Assembly: GCA_030141605.1 (NCBI GenBank)
Contig: JAQGDQ010000455.1
Coordinates: 1-62,296, forward strand
DNA from: Tubiluchus corallicola
Lineage: Eukaryota > Priapulida > Priapulimorpha > Priapulimorphida > Tubiluchidae
Direction of reading: 5' to 3'
DNA: 62,296 nucleotides
Part shown: positions 51,343 through 62,296 of the stretch, one piece after another
How positions within the stretch are numbered: position 1 is the first letter of the stretch
Layout: every line of letters starts with the position of its first letter
Position numbers and translations under genes: made by a program
The notes under the pieces: generated by a model
Seen by the model: the letters and a program-made list of their open reading frames with translations, nothing else
Told to the model about the DNA's origin: nothing
Database searches by the model: none

Positions 51343-51942
51343 TTTACTTGCTCTGAAAATAAATACAAAAATTAATAAAACGTCCATTTATATACTAAAC
51401 GTACAATAAAATAAATGTGCACGGACCTTGATAACTGTCCCCTTAAGACTTATCTGTTCACTATTAATTTGCAATTTAATGACTACAATTTAAGTAGACT
51501 TTATAAACAAATGTACTAAAAAAATCTAAAAACTATCTTCAATATTTAATATATAATTCAGACCACAGTTTAATATGGACCCAACCAGCTTAAAATTCCA
51601 ACACTTTAGCACAACAACAGCTTAACTATAAATGTTCATTAAACTATTTCGTGTTAACAGGTTAGTTGTACTGTACATTTTGATGTAGCTCCGCATATAC
51701 CAAATGTTGTTTTGCTGCTATAAAAAAATACCCTTGTTCACTCACAAAAATAATCCAAATATTTTTTGACAAAGGTTTAAACTTCAAAAGCAAATATGAA
51801 TTAGCTTCTTTAACAATAGAAAACAAATTGGTCTCTTTGAAATCCTAACTTTAACTAAGTGCATTTACAATTGACGTCAAGCATACTGGTCTATCGCTCT
51901 GCCTCATTGGTGACATAAGCACGCTCAAGTGAAATTGGGACG

Positions 51943-52322
51943 TACCGTATTTATTCGAGTATAACGCGCACACGTGTATAACGTGCACCCCTAATTTTCG
52001 ATTAAAAATCGGTATAAAATTTTGTTTCACTATTTCTCGGCTCAGACCAAGCATTGTAAGTGACAAACGTTGTTGAACAACTCCAGTCTCTAACATTCGT
52101 CTCTGGTACAGCGAATTCTCGGCTAGCTGCTCGATTTCCGTGGGCCAGGCACCGTCTAGACAAACTGTCTAGACGTTGCACCTTCTGACAAAGTCCGCTG
52201 ACAACACATTGATTATCTCTTTAGCTACGCCTCACCCCAGCCCTCGTTTATAACGCGCACCCAAACTTTGAGTTCTTTTTTAGGTAGAAAAGTTTGCGCG
52301 TTATACTCTAATAAATACGGTA
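51943..52322. mobile_element. TA-flanked MITE, 380 bp
   Basis: Left end TA then CCGTATTTATTCGAGTATAA (51945 onward), continuing CGCGCACAC. The right end complement is CCGTATTTATTAGAGTATAA, continuing CGCGCAAAC. TA lies at both outer edges. The ends are related to those of the MITE at 23481 (CCGTATTT...GTATAA). The interior carries a small palindrome, GTCTAGACAAACTGTCTAGAC-like (52153-52173), and no frame. Classed with Tc1/mariner/pogo-type elements by inference. Confidence 0.82.
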
Positions 52323-53940
52323 AGCTTATGTTGAACTACAACTAATGTTTAATCCTGAGGTAAACTGATTGTGCTTTTTATACAGAAAAATCTGCAGAGC
52401 AGCAGTCATTTTTATACGAAATATAAACTTCAAGTAGCCAAAAAGCAGCTTCATTAATATAAGCCAGATGTAGCAACAAAGTTTCAACCAGTTACAAAAT
52501 GTATAGACAAAAGCGCCAAATCTAATCGTTAATATAAAGGAACTAAGCCAGTAACCTAGCTTTAAGACAAAAATATTTACTAAGTCTCTCTTGACATTGA
52601 ACATATGAACATATCACACCTGCGATGCATTTTTTTCTACATTTAACTGATTATGTGGTTACCCGCAGGCTTTTATCCACTTTTTGTATCTTTCCAACTG
52701 TTTGTTACAAGGAAGAAATGGAATAAATTTGATGGTTATTCCGTAGACGATCCTTATATTGACTGTCCGAGTTACATAAGCCCGAATGACACCTTTTATC
52801 AAGACTATAAGTTTTATAACCAGAAAAACAGCATGAAATTAACTATTTCAGGATACTAATACAGGTGATCAATATAAATTATGACCACAACTGAATTAAG
52901 AAGACACCGCAAAGATCTTACCGAGGTTTATAAAATACTGACCAGGAAAGAAACCATTCTGCTTGAAAATATCTTTAATTTAGTTGTCAATTCAAAACTA
53001 GAGTAGATAGTTTAAAACTTTTTAAAGAGCAATCACGTTGTCTCTACACCAGTAATTACTACGTGACAGTAATAAACGAATGGAATAATTTGCTTGCCAT
53101 TAGTAAAGTTTGAATCTTTAATTGATGATTACTTTGTGGAAAAATATGAGGTTTCTATGAATGTGCTAGCGTCACCCCTACTTGTGACGGTATAGCATGC
53201 CCAGCAATGCACAGCTCTAGCTCCTGCCCGAAAAAATGGCGATGCATATCTTTCGGAGGTGTGGAAAAACATGCATGCTAGTTGAACAGTCAGCAGCACT
53301 TGAATGAACATGACTGTTGTTCTGCCGCATGTTAATTGCAACAACCAACAATAAATAAACACTTTCCTGATCTATTTTAGGCACTATACTGAAAAAATAT
53401 TCCTCCTCGTTCCCCTATCTGACATTTCACTACTTTCTAGCAGTCTTTGACCTAACCAAATAATGATATTGCATGGAACAAGTCGGCGTTTGGAGAGGTA
53501 TGACTTGCTTTTTTTTATGTGAAAAGGTTAAGCTCTGTCAAGATCCTCAACAGGAAATAGTCTGTGGTATGGAAGAAGACGACTGGTAACTAGAAACATA
53601 CATCAAATGATTAAAGACATTGATATCTTGTGACATGTTTAATTTCAAAACGTCCAACTGCTGTCAACAATAACGAATACTAAAAACTGACTAACGTATA
53701 TGATGCGATGTGAAATACGGCAGCATTTAATTCCCGTTAACCTACAAAACTATGCCAAGACTAGTGACAGTAGTGCTAGAGTAAGCAAATCAGTATCGCT
53801 GACAAAAACAAATTGTGAATTGTTACAACAGAGAGAAACACTACAAAAATTACATTCTAAATAAATGACAAATGTACGGGAGCTCCAAGGCAGTATAAAC
53901 CTTTCTAAGATGCAAAAAATTGCAAAACCAACGAAAATCA

Positions 53941-53976
53941 GCTGCAAGATGGCTGTGTAAGTTACGTCACGTGACC
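53941..53976 (-). promoter_or_regulatory. Possible GIGYF promoter: YY1-like and CRE/E-box motifs
   Basis: On the minus strand the order is GGTCACGTGACGTAA (E-box CACGTG overlapping a CRE half-site), then CAGCCATCTTGCAG, a YY1-type CCATCTT element. This pairing is common near transcription starts of housekeeping genes. It lies about 2.6 kb upstream of the GIGYF ATG, so it would need a non-coding first exon spliced to the acceptor at 51353. The motifs are clear; the role is inferred. Confidence 0.35.
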
Positions 53977-54095
53977 AAAACACTAAAAGTTGAAAACGGC
54001 GAGAATATTTGCTTTGAATTATTAGGAAGTTACTCATAGATATTTCTGAGGGTAGGACATAGATATAAATGTATAGAGCCCTTATTTACGGGTGG

Positions 54096-54305
54096 GCACC
54101 GCGTAGATCATTCTTAGCATTGCGCAATCACTATGGTCACCGGTAAACACTACATATGTTTTGTAAGCTAACATACTGCTATCGTTGGAGTTCACGGAAT
54201 TAGAATTTTAAAAATTGCATTTCAGAATTGAAGTGGATTCAATGAAACACCTAGTAAGCAATAAGAGTTCTCTACCTGCTGATTTCTATCAAAAGTAGCT
54301 GTGAC
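54096..54305 (+). repeat. Dispersed repeat, copy 1
   Basis: Shares with 59954-60150 the ordered blocks TAGATCATTCTTAGCATTGC, ATCACTATGG, GGTAAACA-TACAT, TAAGCTA, AATTGCATT, GGATTCA, and GTTCTCTACCT followed by GATTTC. Same orientation, about 75-80 percent similar by eye. No terminal repeats or coding content are visible. Confidence 0.75.
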
Positions 54306-55084
54306 AAAGAGATGGCGACTTGTGACCATCATGGTGACACTAGTAGTAGTACGGTCACTAAAGTAAAGAATTAAAGAGTAAAGTGAGATTAAATTAAAGA
54401 TCTTCATCTGCTCTTAGGGTCTAGGCTGTCTCAACCCCGCTGGTATTTATCAGGACTCTGCAGCAATAATGAAGTGACTATAACCATCTATAATAATTAA
54501 TAATAATACTATAGTAATTATAATAATTAATAATAATAATATTATATAATATAATTAATAAAAATGGTAATGAAGGTCTTTTATTTAACATTAATGTCTG
54601 TAGTCACAGTCATTTTACATTAAAAGTCCACATTTTACAAAAAGACGTCAAATATACACTGCAAAGACTAAAAACAATCTTGATATAGACATTGTTAAGA
54701 TAGCTACTGTTATGCACTGAAAGAAGGTTATTTGCTGATAGACTGAAAAACCCAGCTATGTGACTTTGTGTAAAATGCACCTAATAATGTGGTAAGATTA
54801 CGCTATTATTAAAATATTTTGAACTCAAATTAATCTGTCACTTGATCGCATGTATTTAAAGAATTAATGGTAATCGTTTTTGAAAATACGTCTAAGCGCA
54901 AAACTCTGCATTGTGCTCTCAATTTTCCGCTGTGGTCTAGAACATAAGCTTTTCCTAGCTCTTAGGTTTTTTGTTGGGAGAAAGAAGCTTAAACAAAGGA
55001 TGTGCAGTAGATTGGTTTTTTATGCCACACTTTTCCATACAGTCCCAGATGTTTTGAATAAACGTATTCTTGACATGTGATACA

Positions 55085-57075
55085 GTTTCACCTTTCACTG
55101 GCATAGAAAATTGCTAAAACTATTGAGTTCCTCCAGTTTATGCCCAATTTTTTTAGATGAAACGGTAAACGAAGCCATTGAACTGCTGTTTTGCATTTAT
55201 CATGAATGTGAGCTGACCATTTCAATTTTTGAATTATATGAAGTCCCAGTATGGCTATTTTTGAAACTCTGGTAATCCCATTTACATCACAAGGCACAGC
55301 TACAGATCTATTCCCTGACAGCACCATTTGCTTTGCCTTCGAGACATTTAATGACATTTTATTGTTGTTACACTACTTTTGCACTGTTTTCAAACTCATC
55401 AACCGTATAATCACTGCTTTTGACTGATATGGCTAAATTAGTGTCGTCTGCAAATTTGACGATTTTTACAGATTTTTTAATTGGCTGTAGATTGTTGACC
55501 ATTAGAGCAAAGCAGTAGGGACCGCAAACAGTTCCTTGTAGGATTCCTGTGGTGAGGACTAAACCATTAACTCATGTCGCTTAGCTTCCGAGTTGAACAA
55601 AATCACCAATAATTTTTGTGAAAAAGGCGGGAAACTGTTTTGAATAATTTGTTTATCAAAAATGTGTAGTTTAGGACACCAAAGTCTTTATTAAAATATA
55701 TAGTAAATTTGCTGAGATACTTTATTGCTTCTAGCTGTTTTGTCCAATGGTGTAGAAAATCGATGAGTGCTCACGTAGTAATTTTGGTCATTTTCCATGC
55801 ATTTCAAAAAATGGTGTTCCACCATTTTCCATGAAGCTTTTTCAAATAGCCTAGCTAAGATTTCCATAAGTGAGATTGATCTAAGTTGAACAAAATAAGT
55901 TGGTGAATTTACTTTGGGTACAATTGGAATAACAGTCTACTTTTTCCAAACACTTGGAGCTGATTGTTGCTTGAAACAAAGACTGAAGATTTGGATAACA
56001 TTTCCACATGCTCTTGATACAACCAGATGGGTGGCCAGTTGGTCCGGAGCTTGTTTTCTTTGCCTTTTTCAAAAGAGGGTAAACTGCATTTAGACTCGAT
56101 TGCGATGCTGTTTCGTCACATATATCTGGGGTATAAACAACCCATTGTAATTCTCCTCCATGTTAATTTTCACAAAGTGTTTATTTATATCATCGGGTGT
56201 TGAATTTAGTAGTAGATATGGGTAGTTTCTACTGTATTCTCCTGAGTTCTAGTTTACGGCTTTCCACCACTTGGCTGTTCCTTTCTGTTTTTGGTGGACT
56301 TGCTGAGCTCTTTCTCAGTTTCAGCGTTGATTTGATCACGTAGTCATTCCGAGTTCCTATTATCCCTCTTCTGCTCGAATTTTTGGCATTACCTTAAAAG
56401 GTGTTTATCAAAGGTGTAAAATATGGCGGATCATTCGATAATTTTATTTTCTTCTCCGGACAATGCTTATTTAACTAGGTGTCTAATATTTGATAATTAA
56501 AGCCTGCCAGAAGCTAATTCAGCATCACAAACATCACAAAGAGAAGTCACTTCATTCCATTCAACATTACATAAACTTTCATAAAGTTTTGCCTTGTTTT
56601 GGAATGTAATATACGAATTCATGTATAATAAGTTTGCCTGGGTATGCGTTGTTTTGGTCTCCAAAGTACAGCCTTATGATCTGATTTGCCCCTATGTTTC
56701 TGTACCTTTGGCTCATCATAATGTTGTTGTACATTCATTATTATTACATCAAAAATAGAATTTCCATGGGTATGTTTAGTTACTACCTGCTGTAAATTTT
56801 GTATGATCAGTTGGTTCTGGTATTGTAGCTGATTTACATCACCCATAATAATAATAATCCAGCAGTTCGAAGATTCACAAATGCATTCATCAACTGCTTC
56901 AATTAGGTACACCTGAATGTCTTGTTCAGTATGAGGTTTTGGGGGATGGTATATTGCTCAAACATACATAGCATTTTTACCCAAGTCACATTTAATCCAC
57001 AAAACTTTGGAATTTTTAACCTGTTTCAATCTTGTGATTTTCCAACTCGTTAAAACTATGATAGTGTAATTAACT
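55085..57075 (-). pseudogene. Non-LTR retrotransposon (CR1/jockey-like) with endonuclease and reverse transcriptase, broken
   Basis: Read on the minus strand from 57075 downward. The endonuclease (EEP) part shows IYHPPKPHTEQDI, MGDVNQLQYQNQL, VTKHTHGNSIFDVIIMN and the catalytic GKSDHKAVLW (56619-56990). The reverse transcriptase follows with LCFKQQSAPSVWKK (about 55950), then GILQGTVCGPYCFAL and the intact catalytic FADDTNLAISV (about 55420-55550). The C-terminal SLNVSKAKQMVLSG and ILGLHIIQKLKWSAHIH (55088-55357) fit the post-catalytic region. Many stops and frameshifts make it inactive. It is a different lineage from the LINE fragments at 10-12 kb. Its 5' end and tail are not resolved. Confidence 0.85.
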
Positions 57076-57467
57076 AACATAATTAACTGAACGACTCATG
57101 ATAGTCGACTTTGTGGTACGTAATTCGAGTTCAACCCAATGTATAACCTACTTACTACTAGTACTGGCCAAGCTCAGCCAGTCAGTGTTTCAAGTGACTC
57201 ATATCATCCGTCCTGTGAAGATCGCTGCTCGCAAATGTTTGCACTAGCACTCAATTACGACCCTGTTTGCATTTGCGCTTTGCCTCAGCATCGAAAATGT
57301 AAAGCCTGATACTATGCTGACATTGCTTCCAAGTTTCTGTAAGTTAAGTTAAGATGCCAAATGCTTTCATTAGTTTTGTAAAGATTCAGGCAAGTCTAAT
57401 TTAAACCCCATAGAAAAACTTACTATGTTTTTTACGTACCACACTGACATCTAATTTGTCTGATGAC

Positions 57468-57914
57468 CACAGGGGATTATGACATTTTGGGGCCCCTAGA
57501 CTAACGAAATTATGGGGCCCCTCATACTGGAGCCACTCTCTAACAAACATGGACTGGGGCCCCATGATTTACAGCTAGGGCTCTAAATTAGGGATCCTTA
57601 TCACAAATGAAGGACTTTAAACAGGCTCAAAAGGTCTCAAACAAGGGTCTTTATCTCAAATAAAAGCTTCAAACAAAGGCCTTTTACCTCAAATAAGGAG
57701 CCACTTTTTAAAATTGGGTTTTCAGACTCTGGGCCACCTTTTTTAAACTTGAAATTTTATTTTAAGTTAAATGAATTATTCAGCAATACAGAATATTAAA
57801 ATATTGTACTCATTTTTCAAAAAAATCATTGTTGAAAATTTTTCAACAGGGCCTTCCAAGCTTGAGGGGCCCTAGGCTGCAGCCTATGCTAACCAATAGG
57901 AAAATCGGGCCCTG
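57468..57914. mobile_element. GGGGCCCC-rich hAT-like non-autonomous element
   Basis: Starts CACAGGGGATTATGACATTT and GGGGCCCCTAG; ends GGGGCCCTAGGCTGCAGCC, ATCGGGCCCTG. The complement of the right end begins CAGGGCCC, hAT-like. The flanks CTGATGAC (57460-57467) and CTGATGAT (57915-57922) agree at seven of eight bases, as for an 8-bp hAT duplication. No transposase frame is present. Confidence 0.6.
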
Positions 57915-58434
57915 CTGATGATACATGAAATTTTATATAAATGGAAATTTTATGGAGATTTCATTTATCACGCAAACAGTATTATATGTGACTTCTCATT
58001 TCTTAATGGTTGTTTAATTAAAGAGCAGAATATTTCAAGCTTACGGTCATAGCTTTTAGGCTTGCAAATATAGAAGCTTGGTAATTAACATTCTGGTTAA
58101 TAACCTTTGATATCGCCTGGTACATAGGTGTATGTAAATTTTGGCATGCATTTACCGTACCGTACACATAGGTTTTTATTGTTTTCATTTATAGGTTTCA
58201 TTTATCAGGTGTGCTTCATCCGAGTAACTAATTTCAAGTTAGATTTGTAAAATTATTTACTTCCTGTATTAATAGTTGTAATACTCTTGCGAATTTTTCA
58301 CGAGAAATGCAGAATATTCTGTGCAGTCAACATGGGGTTACAATCTGCAATTTATTAAATTTAAATATAATGCTTTATCCTACTAGAATAGCAGATTTAA
58401 AAAAGTAACCACAATTTTTCCCTTAAGAAATCTT

Positions 58435-58545
58435 TCTGGGAAATGTTTTTTGTGAAACAGGTTTTCTGGCAATTTTTTTTTGTGGGATGTTATTTTTTCT
58501 GGTAAGTGGTTTTTCTGTGAAAAATCTTTTGTAGGAAATGGACCT
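58435..58545. repeat. Degenerate short tandem repeat
   Basis: Four or five loose copies of a T-rich unit, TTTCTGG-AA-TTTTTTGTGAAA, upstream of the first CFAP53 exon seen. Confidence 0.5.
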
Positions 58546-58848
58546 AAACCAAGTAAATGATCTTCCTCAATATTTATGTTAGGAACTCCTGTAACATAAT
58601 ATCAAAGTCAATGTCACATTGGCTTAATGGCTCACACTTGTGTTTTTTATGTAAAATGCGAGTTTTTTTAACTACTAACTGATATTGTTTTTGTTATTTA
58701 TGCAATTAACCGAATGAATCTATTGCAATATGGTCTGTTGTATTATAATAATTCGAAATAAATCGTATGTATATTTACTCTACTTAATATATATTAAATC
58801 AGTTTTTGGTGTGAATTAAACCTGTATTAAATTATCGCTGGATTTCAG

Positions 58849-61800
58849 AGTGCAAAAGCGGGACGTGCAAAAACCCGTGTGGCTCAGTATCAGTATAGAC
58901 TGATGAATGAGGCAGCCCGTGAGGATGCAAGAGCTCAAGCAAAACAAGATGCTATTCGTAAGCAAAGAGCTGAGTGGGAAGCAAAACTTCCCGCATATGT
59001 AAGCAATGTGATTGTAGAGTCAGATTGTGCTCAAAGACAGCAACAGGCTCAATTAGATTTGGAGACCAGGAAAATGAAGTATTACTTCTGTTGTTTCTTA
59101 GTTAAATTTCATTCGCAATTAGATTGTACATAAATTTATCCTTTTCACTTTTTCTAACGAACATGCTTTGGCTATTGATTGACTTCATTTGTTAGGCAGG
59201 GTGTAAGATTGAAAAAGATTTATATAGCAACATTTGATGTCTCTTAGTAATATTATACGTAGCATGCTTGCATTGCAATTCATATTTTTTGCAGATCGTG
59301 ATATTGATTTATTATATATCTATAGATGCTACTTGCTTTCAGGTTGCGCATGTTATTGGCAGATGAAGAGGATGTCTTTTTGAGAGACATGATGAACCAA
59401 ATGCAGACATCTGGTCCAAGCAAATATGCAAGGATGCAAGCTCGTGTTGATGAGTTAAAGAAGAAAAGAGAGCGGGAACAGAACGAGTTTATAGAGGAGC
59501 GACTAGAAAGACAGCGAAGGTACATTTGTAGAACATTTGACAGTTAACCGTTTTATTTAAAATACACTTTTACACAAAAAGACTGGTTGTATTTGTTAGT
59601 AACCAAGTACAGCTTCGAATTATAGGAAAAATAAAGAAATGGAAAAGACACCGACTTTTAAAAAAATGCGTAAAATGACTGCTTGCAAAGATCTTGAATT
59701 GTTGAAATGTAGCCATATGGATGAAATTCATCATGATCAACAACGCAGAGTAGTGTAAACTTTCAAATAATGTAATAGAAAAAGTAAATTTTCCTTAGCT
59801 ATTGTTGCTTCAGTGTCACGTCAGTATAGAAATTTCATAGACACGGGTTGAACTGCATATGCTACACCACTTACTAAGTACAACAAGCATTTCGTATTGC
59901 TAAAGAACTTATGTTTATACATTATTAAGTGTAACAAAATGAGAGCATGGTGAACACCATGTAGATCATTCTTAGCATTGCTATCACTATGGACACGGGT
60001 AAACATTACATGTATTTTATAAGCTAGCGCACTACAATCTTTGGAATTATAGTTTTAACAATTGCATTCCAAAATGGAAATGGATTCAGTGGAAAATTTA
60101 TAAGTAATAACAGTTCTCTACCTATTGATTTCCATGAAAATGGTACTGAGACTTACTTTTTCTCGTGACTCTAGAGATGGTGTGACCACAGATATATATG
60201 TACATGTATATAGTTTTCATGCATACGTGTATGCCATTGTACCTATGTCAGGATCTATTTATTTAGTTACTTTCACCTGTCATAATAGTTTGACAGACAT
60301 ATACATAAATAGCATTTCTAACAAAAGATAAATTCAAGCTATGTCAAACGCACATAGTTACGTTCGTACAGATGTGCTTGTAATGCTTAGGCGTGATTGT
60401 GAGTATTGAGAAAGTAATTTGGCATAAAGAATCAGGCTTATGTTTACTGTTATGTAAATTCTTTATGTTTTCATTATCACCATCATCATATTTGGCATAA
60501 CCACTGGCTTTCAAGCAAGAAATTTCTGTTTCAAATCAAGGCTGAGGATGATTTTTACCATTTCTTTTTTCATGCCAGTCACACACACACAGAAAGCCTT
60601 TTCATTTTCAACGTGGAAGATTCATGCCATTGATAAGTCAACTAAATTAATTAGTTAGTTACACTTCATTAGTATATCCTTTGCTCCATGTATACATATA
60701 TGCTTTACTCAGGTTGCTTTCTCTATGTTTGCAAAGTTTTGACTTTATCGGAAGCATAGAAAAGGTCGTTGTCGCAAAGCAATTAGAATTGGACCTGTTG
60801 TTCCACACAATCGCTTCTCTTATAAGCACGAATCCTAGCATGGAACATTGATGTTTCGTCTTCATTAATTAGTAAATCAGCTAATTACATAACATTGATA
60901 AGTTGCTTAACTAACTACATTTCATTATACAACGTGTCTGTTTATTAGGGATCAATGTCATGAATTGCGAGAGTTTGACCTGAAACGCCATGAGCAACTT
61001 GTGTGTGCGCAACGAGAAGAACAACTTCGCATCAAAGCAGAACTGGAACAACGAAGAAAGGAAGAAGAGGCTGCCTATGATAGAATTTTGGCTGAACAAG
61101 AACAGGTATTTTAGGGAAAAAACAAAATTTATTTATACTGCGAGATACACACATTTTGTGAAAAAGTATAGATTTTTCCCAGATGGCCCCATAATAATTG
61201 CTGTACAGGCATAGTTTGTGAAATCAGATTAAGGCTGTCAGCCTGTTGTACCATGTTGCCCGATTTTTTTGCATAAAGATTTTAAATTTTCAATAATGAG
61301 AAGCTTAACATGGCCTGTAGACTTGGGACTTTAGGCTAAACGAAATTTTGTTTAAAGTGTCTTCACCAACTTTTGGTTCCAAAGGTTTGCTAAAACTGGA
61401 TTGAAGAATGCAGTGTAGAGCAAAACGATTAGCATATAACCATTCGTTCACTTGTTGTTTTTTTCCACTCTGGTTGTGAAGCGATTTGCAGCTTTTCTTT
61501 GTAAAATTAAATTCTATCTATTCAAATGTTCAGCTCTTTATTTCTGTTGATTTATGTCAAAATGCCATAATATTGACACGTGGATTTCTTGCTTCATGTT
61601 CACCTATTTGTATGAACATGGATTACTGTATTACAACTTAGAATCATTCAGGCAGGTAGACAAGAGCTCAGATAGTAGATTTTTCTTTTAATATTGTTCA
61701 TACCGAGCTGTTTATTTTTTATAGAAATTGTATGCAAATGAATTAGCAGAGAAAGAAGCAAAGGCAGAAGAACAAAGACGAGCACAACGGATACTGGCTG

Positions 61801-62296
61801 CTCAACGTGAAGAAGAGATGAGACTGCAAAAAGATTCTGAGCAGTCTGCAATAAAAGAAAAGGAGTTATTGGTATGTATAGCAATAGCAAGTTTACAAAA
61901 GTAACTTGGTTGTGTATGTGATGGCATAGCGTGTGCAGTATTGATTTTTCTTTTGGTCTGTGCATCAAAGACAGCAGAGCAAGCACAGTTTGTTAACTCT
62001 AAAAGCTCTGAAGAATTTCATCGAGTTGCACAATTGCTTTGCTTTCTGAATGCTAGAATTTAACTTGTGTATAAAATTCCACATTGTTAAACTGAATGTT
62101 TGTTTATTTGTTAGTAATTTGGCAATAAGCATTTGTGTTTTGTTTACTGAGCATGTGCGCCAATTAATGCTGTTTTAATTTAAATTTCTAGTTCTTATAG
62201 TATGATGTGTACACTTGTTCACAATGATCATTAGTGCCAGCAGTGCAAGTGACTGTGTTTTCTTGGAAGTAAATAAACAAAATCGGCTCTTAGTTA
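58849..62296 (+). CDS. CFAP53: Cilia- and flagella-associated protein 53 (CFAP53), partial at both ends
   Basis: CFAP53 (CCDC11) is an axonemal and centriolar-satellite coiled-coil protein needed for motile and nodal cilia. Exons seen: 58849-59078, 59343-59519, 60949-61105, 61725-61871. All use GT/AG and stay in frame, giving 237 residues of a family member of about 515. Matching blocks in order: KLRMLLADEEDVFLRDMM, with the family's KLRELLALEENEYF; REREQNEFIEERLERQRR; DQCHELREFDLKRHEQLVC; and EEEAAYDRILAEEQE, followed by KLYANELAEKEAKAEEQRR. The sequence is Glu/Arg/Lys/Gln-rich and helical throughout. The first exon, with the start codon, lies upstream of 58849 and was not recognised. The C-terminal half lies past the right edge. 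No exon could be supported between 61872 and 62296. Confidence 0.88.
59954..60155 (+). repeat. Dispersed repeat, copy 2, in CFAP53 intron
   Basis: Partner of the repeat at 54096-54305; see the shared blocks listed there. It lies in the intron between CFAP53 exons 59343-59519 and 60949-61105. Confidence 0.75.

Larger units (their letters stand above)
51343..58848. other. Region between the divergent GIGYF and CFAP53 genes
   Basis: GIGYF (-) and CFAP53 (+) are transcribed away from each other. The region holds a TIR MITE, a possible GIGYF promoter, one member of a dispersed repeat pair, an AATAAT-rich tract (54485-54565), an antisense LINE and a GGGGCCCC-rich hAT-like element. It must also contain the first exon or exons of CFAP53, which I could not identify. 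Confidence 0.5.

Noticed and set aside
61975-62060. A further CFAP53 exon near 61975
   Set aside because: A frame follows CATCAAAG, but it soon reaches a stop and does not resemble the family sequence; no donor is evident.

Overview
The window is nuclear DNA of an invertebrate animal. It is AT-rich, its genes carry spliceosomal introns, and it is full of microsatellites and decayed transposons. The gene set (Integrator, GIGYF, a cilium protein) is animal. I cannot fix the phylum from sequence alone.

Layout, left to right. 1-2351: a near-perfect inverted repeat with arms of about 892 bp around a 566-bp spacer. 3366-3546: a CTTA microsatellite. 4034-4966 (+): a single-exon beta-1,3-glycosyltransferase (GT31). 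5-12.9 kb: gene-poor, holding a CT microsatellite, a non-autonomous TIR element and a cluster of broken LINE fragments. 12926-21423 (+): INTS11, rebuilt as 14 coding exons (595 aa). 24423-25106 (-): MRTO4, one exon. 25.3-28.2 kb: second copy of the TIR element, an ACC-rich tract and a GC-rich island. 28310-28966 (+): CCDC115/Vma22-like, one exon. 31056-51342 (-): GIGYF, rebuilt as 25 coding exons (1243 aa). 51.9-58.8 kb: TIR MITE, possible promoter, antisense LINE with endonuclease and reverse transcriptase, hAT-like element. 58849 to past the right edge (+): the N-terminal part of CFAP53, four exons seen.

The genes do not form one pathway; they are housekeeping neighbours. INTS11 cuts nascent RNA in the Integrator complex. 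MRTO4 acts in 60S ribosome assembly. CCDC115 acts in V-ATPase assembly. GIGYF acts with 4EHP in translational repression. CFAP53 acts in cilia. Every exon junction given for INTS11 and GIGYF keeps the reading frame and uses GT/AG sites, so those two models are firm. The most unusual signals are the inverted repeat at the left edge, splice acceptors only 6-10 nt upstream of two start codons, a GYF domain reading GFF, a MITE that keeps an acidic transposase-like tail ORF, and two related SINE copies in INTS11 intron 1.
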